From contig JBAMJR010000097.1 in NCBI GenBank assembly GCA_038501785.1, positions 4,485,001 to 4,549,000 on the forward strand: DNA of 64,000 nt. The letters run 5' to 3'. The position numbers and the translations under genes were made by a program. This document shows positions 57,860 to 64,000 of the stretch, one piece after another (the first letter of the stretch is position 1; every line of letters begins with the position of its first letter). Below the pieces are notes generated by a model. The model saw nothing but the letters and a program-made list of their open reading frames with translations, made no database searches and was not told the origin of the DNA. This DNA is from Myoxocephalus aenaeus (Eukaryota > Chordata > Actinopteri > Perciformes > Cottidae).

Positions 57860-58080
57860 CATAGTGTACCTTACTCGGACAAGTCATGACACGTCCCCGT
57901 CTGAGCACCGCGCACTAGCGTCTCCGGGTTGCTGTGGTGGTGGTGGCGGTGCCGGTGATGTGGCTCTGAGTGTCTGAGCGCGCCGCTCAACTGTCACACA
58001 CCGCAGCCACACGAGCAACTCCTCCTCCGGCGCGCGCCCTGTGGCTAAACCAAACACCTCCACCGGCAGCGGGACCCTGG
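57860..58080 (-). promoter_or_regulatory. CpG-rich patch: candidate esrrb distal promoter / first non-coding exon
   Basis: I count about 20 CpG dinucleotides in roughly 200 bp, in a window that is otherwise strongly CpG-poor. More CpGs lie at 57650-57695. Read on the minus strand, the patch ends with two plausible splice donors, GTAAGG beginning at 57874 and GTACAC beginning at 57869. A non-coding first exon spliced to the 54.2-kb region would therefore be possible. A small open frame starts with ATG inside the patch and could act as an upstream ORF. Promoter function and the link to esrrb are inference; no transcript evidence is available here. Confidence 0.4.
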
Positions 58081-59859
58081 TGAGCTGGGGGGGTCAAATG
58101 GAATTCAGGGAACGAGGAAATGTACTCGTTTCACCTGTTTGTCTCGTGACTGTAACTCCCACTTTTTTTTTTTTTTTTTGTGGTTTCATGCTGTTGTAAA
58201 ATACCGCAGAATATATCCTGTTGATTATTATTTTTATTGCACTGCTTCGTGAATTATTATAGGCACCTCAACCGGCAAAAAAAAACTCCCTCAATGTCAT
58301 TTTTAGCACCTCTAGTTTTCTAATGAGTTGTATTTTGGCCCTCTGCTCATCACCCCAGAAGAGTTGTCACCTGAGAAAGCGGTAGGGGACAGCAGATGTG
58401 AAAAGGTTGAACACCACTGCAGTCGATTGGTTTCCACTAATGATGAATAAATAACAGGATAATAGCAGTGTCGCGTCTGTTGCAGAGATCACACTGGCTG
58501 TATCATGTAACCCAGGCGTTCGCTAACTCTATTTTATTTATGTTTATCAATGTAGCTTGCTCTGTATTTTTTTTGAAGACAAGCTGTGATCCTGTTAATT
58601 CAATGCATGTGTTTGTACATCATCGTGAAATGGAACTTACTATAGCCCCCATAGTGCCCCCTCTGCTTGGGGCCCTGGTGGTTCCCGGGCCCTATTTAGG
58701 GATCCACTGTCAGTGTTATGGCAAAACACCATTTATACCTGAAACATCAATAAGTATGAATAATTGCAAAATACATTTCAAAGCAGTACACGTAACCCTA
58801 CAGCTCCTGGAGCCCTTTTCCTTTTAAACGTGTGATAAAAAGATTTGAAATTGTTCATATCATTTCTGTCTCATCCTGTCTTATGAAAGGATTTCCTCCA
58901 CCCATTTTACATTCTCCATCATTGACTGACTGCCTCAGCTGTGGGCCAGAGCATGAAGCCAGCTGACAGCAGTCACCAACTCTATCATCTCCACTAGAGG
59001 GAGGGCTATCTCAAAACAAGGCCACCAAGGAGCTGCAGCAGAGGTACCTTTATTTATTTATTTTCCCAGGGTGATAGTGTAATTCATAAACTGAATGAAT
59101 GAGAGTCAGGACAGTGCCAACAACCTGGCGCACAATGGAGACTCGACTGCATTTACTCCTGAGCACAAAAAAACCTATCCATTACAAACGTGTAATTATT
59201 GTCCTTAATAGATTAATTCATGCTGAAAGATAGAAATGGGTTCCAGGCTATTGATGTAATCATTTCACTGAGGAAATTAAGTGACATTAAAAGAATGATA
59301 TTGTCACCGTGAAAGTATCATTGATTCTTTTCGAATGCAATTAACTGTATTTGAAAATGGGACCTGCACATTGAGCTGCGCAAGGAGCACTGAGGATCAC
59401 TTCATTTGTGAGAGATATAAAGACCAAATTATCCCATCAAAGAGAAAATCTATAAATGTAATGGCACAGCGCTTCAGCACTAAGAAATGACAACAGCGGT
59501 CCTGTTCAGTTCCCTGTGTTAGGTGCATTAACTACCAGTGAGCGGCTCTCAACAACCCACAGAAAGATTCTCCAGATGGTGAAGGAGAATATCGCTAAAT
59601 GTGTGAATTCACAATTACATGTAACTTTTTTTTTATTGGCTAACATAAACAATCCTCCCTTAAAAGTAGGAGCCATGAGATGAAGGGCTCTAATATGAAA
59701 TGCCATTGCTAATGAATGGAAAAGTGGTTTTATGGAGTTGTTGAATCTTTATTTCAGTTCCGACACTTAATGTTGATCAATCAGTTGATATTTATGAATA
59801 TAAACTGGCAACTGTTTTAAAATTTGAATCATCGTTAACCATACATTTCAAACATTTAC

Positions 59860-60085
59860 TTAGGAGGCAGGCTCCCAAATATAAGGGATGTTCTGCCTTT
59901 CTTTGCTTTATATCATTCTTAACCGGATATCTTTGGGTTTTAGACTGTTGGTTTACAAATCAAGCAATTTGAAAATGTGACATTGCTCTCTGTTTTCCAA
60001 CATTTTATAGACTCAACAATTTGTCGATTAACCAAGAAAAAAAGATTAATTGATAATATAACTCTGCGTTAGTTCTAACCCTACT
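59860..60085 (+). repeat. Degenerate percomorph dispersed repeat (ATTAATCGATTAAT family)
   Basis: Recognisable landmarks in order are TGCTTTATATCATTCTTAAC near 59904, GGATATCTTTGGGTTTTAGA near 59925, CATTTTATAGACTC near 60001, TTGTCGATTAACCAAGAAA near 60020 and GCGTTAGTTCTAACCCTAC at its end. The arrangement matches a repeat that is very common in percomorph genomes and often ends in AATCGTTAGTTGCAGCCCT. There is no coding capacity. The left boundary could lie further toward 59760. Confidence 0.65.
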
Positions 60086-61038
60086 TCAAACTAATTTAAA
60101 TCAGTACTGGTTTACGTACAGAAGAGTTGCACTACTTGCCTCTTCCAATGCAATATCATCCACAAATAAATGTTCTGATTATCCCCATGAAATGGGATTT
60201 CATAGGTTTTTGTTATTGTTTTCTGAAAGTCACCATCAAATTGATTAAGATAATGGCCAACATCACTGTGGCCTATAAAACAAATATTATTTGGTGGTCT
60301 CTCCTGCCTGCTATTGCACTTTGATGATAATTGGGAATGTATTGGAATGACCCTTTTAAAACGAGATACAATGAGAGCTTGCAGACAGATTACCATGTTT
60401 TGCTTATTGCTTTTAGATTTAGAATCAATCGGGGGTTCCCATACATCCTACATTTTTGTAATACCAGTTTTGTGCGTGTCGTTTTGTTGTCTTTCCGTCG
60501 TTCTGCGGTGAGTTTTGATGGATTCCAACAAAAGCATGCTTGTGCGCCGGTTACTGGTCCACACAGCTCCCTAACCCAATTACAGTGTCGGTAATCCAGT
60601 GAAACGAAATTCAGTGAAGAGGCGGAGAGGCAGGCAGAGAAAGAAAACATGAAACATATCAGACACAACTGATATGATGTCCTAACATCAGATGAATCAG
60701 GCATCAATCTCCAGCCCCGGTCAAAAATACTGCATTATTCAAACCCAAAGATTTTTCTTTGAGCGATTAAAACTAAATCAGAGGGTCCAAAGCCTCTCTC
60801 CCTCCACCTGCTGTCAGCCACTCTCCATCCCACCATCGCCTAAATTTCATTTAGAAGATATCTTTCTCCCTTTCCGTCTCTCTCATGCGCTCTACATCGC
60901 TGTCCCTTCTCCCTTCTTGAATTCAGTGCGCCGTAGCCCGAGATTTACTTGCTTAACAAATATGGACAGGGGGCCTAAGTGGTTTTTGAAATCTTCGAAT
61001 GGACTTTGGAGTGCCTGGGCTGTGCTGGGTGACAACAG

Positions 61039-61047
61039 TCTCTCTGC

Positions 61048-61077
<30 letters not shown>
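61039..61077 (+). repeat. (TC)n microsatellite
   Basis: TC units with one GCC interruption at its left end. Followed by TG-rich sequence to about 61130. Confidence 0.93.
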
Positions 61078-61078
<1 letters not shown>

Positions 61079-62570
61079 ACTAACCCACATGTGTGTGTGT
61101 GTGTCTGTTTATGTTTATGTCTGCATGTGTGTGTGCTTCCCCACGCTCTCCCAGACTCCCTGGCTAGGAGATGGCAGCGCTGGGTCGAGCGGCAGTCTGG
61201 AAATGAGATAAGGATGTCTGATTCATAGGATCTGACAGGAAATCTATACTGCGCAATGTTTATAATCCAGCCATTACTACACAGCCAAATGAAAGAACAA
61301 TAATCCAATCATTTACTCCATATTTACCTGAAGCAGATTCTCGGCTTTAAAGGTAAAGTGCATTGCGTGGTGATGGAGGCTGTACAACGGCCGATATGGA
61401 CGAGGGTGCGGAGGGTGTTGGGGGCCGTTGCTCGCTCAGAGACAGGAGGACTTCGAGGAGGGCGAAGATGGACTGTCCTCGGGGGAGATATGTGTCTACA
61501 GGAGACGAGATGGTTCACCTGTGTGCACTCGGCAGGGTTAAGGGTCACTCATTACTCATCATTAAGACCCCATTGAATCGAGTACCTTAAAAAAAGGGAG
61601 TAACTAGAGTTTTTGAAACGTGAGTTTAAAGGTTACCGAGATGAGCTCCAATGAGAAAGAAAATAATCCTCAACACACAAGTACTGTATTAGCAAAAGGC
61701 TTCTTCTATTACAAAGCTCACAGGAGAGGTGTAATTTGGCTCTCTTGCTGATCCTGTGTCATCTACAACAGAGAAGTCCATAGAGGTAATGTCTCACCAT
61801 AAGCATAGAGGAATTCTCTGGTGGGGGGTTACTTATCATAGAGTCTTTCATGGACAGTATGAGCTGCTCTTCATTGTGTACGAGGGGGAGGTTTATCTTA
61901 TTTGGAAAAGTGAAGGGGGCCTGCCCTTATCTGTCAATAAACAGTAATTAGATTTTGTGGCCGATAGCGTCGATTGGTTTCTAATCTAGCTGTCGCCCTA
62001 GACGTGTGTAATTAAAATCCTGATTGATAAAGGGGCCCGCCCACGCCACCACTTTACCAGACCCTACCCCCGACCCCTTCAAAACACAAACGAGAGAGAT
62101 ATGAAAGAAGGCCTGGGGAGAAAACTGCACTACTTATTGATCAGCTATATCTGCCTTCCTATCAATGCCCTTTTCCCACAATAGAGGGGCTAGTACAAAG
62201 GTTTCCTACGTAAAACTTCATAGCTAATCTTCATCCCGCGGATTTTTATCTTCCCCGCAAAAATAACACCAAAACAACCAACATTTTACCCAGAAAACAG
62301 AAATGTAGCTACTTGTGCTCGCAACAAAAAACAAGCAAAAAAAATATTTGCATGTGTTTGAGTGAAATTCCCTTAATAAGATATTAAAACATGCTTACCA
62401 CTAATGAGGGACAGCTTACTATAATTGTAATGCAATAAAGGGAAAACACCCTTTGGGCAATACCAAGATAAAAAAGGAATGCATTTCATCTATTTCACTA
62501 ATGGACCTGTGAACACAAGAATAAGCTCCAGACAAACACACTTGCACACAAGGACGCACACACGAACGGT

Positions 62571-62594
62571 ACACACACACACACACACACACAC
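62571..62594 (+). repeat. (AC)n microsatellite
   Basis: A run of 12 AC units inside a longer AC-rich stretch. Confidence 0.93.
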
Positions 62595-63138
62595 TCACAC
62601 AGGTGAATGTCAAATGCGTATCACGCATTACACAAATAAGGTACCTTCAAGTCAGAGGACTCCCACAGAGAGTAGCCGGGCTGAAAGATGTTCAAAAACA
62701 CCGCCTCCAGACTTCACTGTCATCGGGGTCCATGCAGACAGACGAGCCAGGAAGAAAGGCCTACGTGCTGTCTTAAGTTCTGAAGAAAAAGAGGGACAGT
62801 GAAGAAAGTGAAATAGTGAGAGAGGAGAGCAGGACAGAGAGAACACATCAGGTCGAAAGGCATCCAGCCAAGTGAGTGTGCACGTTCAGCTGCTCCAGCC
62901 AGTGAACATCTCACCATGACCCAAACCTCAGACCGGCAGATAATCATTCTTATGAAGTCACATTTTGCCTGCTTGTCTGCAGGATTTTTTAAGCTGTGTA
63001 AACTGGGAGAGTGCAGGCCTGTGACCTTTCCTGTCTGACACTGGTCACCTGCTGTCACGTGTGAGGGTTGACCCACGGCAGTGAATGATGGCTGCATACT
63101 CTGCTTCACCTCCCTCTGTGACACATATGCACTGGCAA

Positions 63139-63139
<1 letters not shown>

Positions 63140-63187
<48 letters not shown>

Positions 63188-63198
63188 ACACACACACT
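63140..63198 (+). repeat. (AC)n microsatellite
   Basis: A run of about 23 AC units, one CACC interruption, then further AC units. Confidence 0.96.
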
Positions 63199-64000
63199 CT
63201 CTACCCACTGTGGAGTGAATAAACCGCCTCTCACTCAACAGCACACCAATGCTCCTTACACATCAAGAACATAATAAATCACAAATTAGAAGTGTATGTA
63301 TTTCGAGGGGGTGGACTTTCTAGAAAGCACTGGTCCAGTGCTTAATTTGATTCTTAATGGAAGGCAAGATTTCCAAAGGAAAACTTTCATTGGCCACAAA
63401 ATGACTTTCCTTAGTTTTCACTTTCTTACACTGTGAGAGAGATTGAGTTTGATAAATGCTGTCAGTGCAGTGCCCGCCCATGCATTGGGTACCTCATTTA
63501 ACCCAGTTCTGTAATTTCTTCACTAAACAGGGATTGTTAAATAGTTACCGAAACAAATGGAGCATCGACTGAAAGAAAGTTTGCTTTTGAACTTCTTAAC
63601 CAAAACTCTGGTGCATTGCTTGTCTTATAAACATCTCCTTTATAGAATAATGATTCAAGCCTTGACTGTATTAGTGGTTTCAAAGAATCTACACTAGGTA
63701 GGATTTCTGAGTTATTAGGATTTGTTCAACATTTTAATGTCTTTATTTCAACATATATTTCTGTGTTGCAAAATACTAATTTAATTTTGTTATGTAAGTC
63801 CACCTTGCATTACGAGAATACAGTTCTGAAGCATTTCAAAATAAAAGTCTAATCATGTCATTCTTGTGGATACTGTGTGCACAGTGAGCTGTGGTGCTTT
63901 TAGCGAGCTGGTATTATGTGTTCAGGTCTTGAGCTTTGTTATTATTGCCCATCACCCTTTCTTTTCTTTTCCTCTCCTTTCCTTTCCATCCAAGTAATAT

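Larger units (their letters stand above)
58081..64000. other. 5' flank beyond the CpG patch: no gene seen
   Basis: Apart from microsatellites and the dispersed repeat at 59.9-60.1 kb I see no coding exon on either strand. The neighbouring gene must lie outside the window, or only its non-coding sequence falls inside it. Confidence 0.65.

Noticed and set aside
58640..58700. GGGGCCCTGG / CCCGGGCCC rich stretch that could be a repeat end
   Set aside because: Too short and imperfect to assign to any element or promoter.
60692..61228. 178-residue plus-strand frame
   Set aside because: Half of it is CT/TG repeat translation and the rest lacks recognisable motifs.

Overview
This is vertebrate, very probably percomorph teleost, genomic DNA. 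The evidence is one intron-rich nuclear receptor gene with vertebrate GT-AG splice sites, dozens of long (CA)n/(GT)n tracts, and degenerate copies of dispersed repeats I recognise as common in perch-like fishes. No prokaryotic, plasmid or viral gene is visible, and there is no CRISPR array.

The window is built around a single minus-strand gene, the orphan nuclear receptor estrogen-related receptor beta (esrrb). Seven coding exons could be joined at single-base resolution: 54158-54207, 40661-41070, 34923-35039, 28704-28814, 28042-28203, 18997-19266 and 15692-15936, read right to left. Together they give 1365 nt, which is 454 codons plus a stop, with no internal stop and GT-AG at all six introns. 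The first exon encodes only 16 complete residues. Starting at the internal methionine in exon 2 instead gives 433 residues, the usual length of the short ERR-beta form. Order along the protein: N-terminal domain with a phospho-dependent sumoylation motif (exons 1-2), zinc finger 1 (exon 2), zinc finger 2 (exon 3), C-terminal extension and hinge (exon 4), ligand-binding domain (exons 5-7) ending in an intact AF-2 helix.

Layout: 1 to about 14.9 kb is the 3' flank. It holds microsatellites, a LINE-like tail, a percomorph dispersed repeat, a probable inverted-repeat transposon and a strong 56-nt hairpin. About 14.9-15.7 kb is the presumed 3' UTR. 15.7-54.2 kb is the esrrb coding span, with introns of about 3.1, 8.8, 0.5, 6.1, 5.6 and 13.1 kb (intron 6 to intron 1). 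54.2-58.1 kb contains two CpG-enriched patches that are candidate promoters or 5' non-coding exons. 58.1-64 kb is upstream DNA with another dispersed repeat and no recognisable gene.

No second protein-coding gene could be supported on either strand. The remaining open frames are low-complexity repeat translations, shadows of esrrb exons or chance frames. Items worth follow-up are the short upstream coding exon giving a second N-terminus, a microsatellite acting as the polypyrimidine tract of the zinc-finger-2 exon, two hairpins, an inverted-repeat element, a recurring 12-bp palindrome, nuclear-receptor-type sites within introns, and candidate promoter patches.
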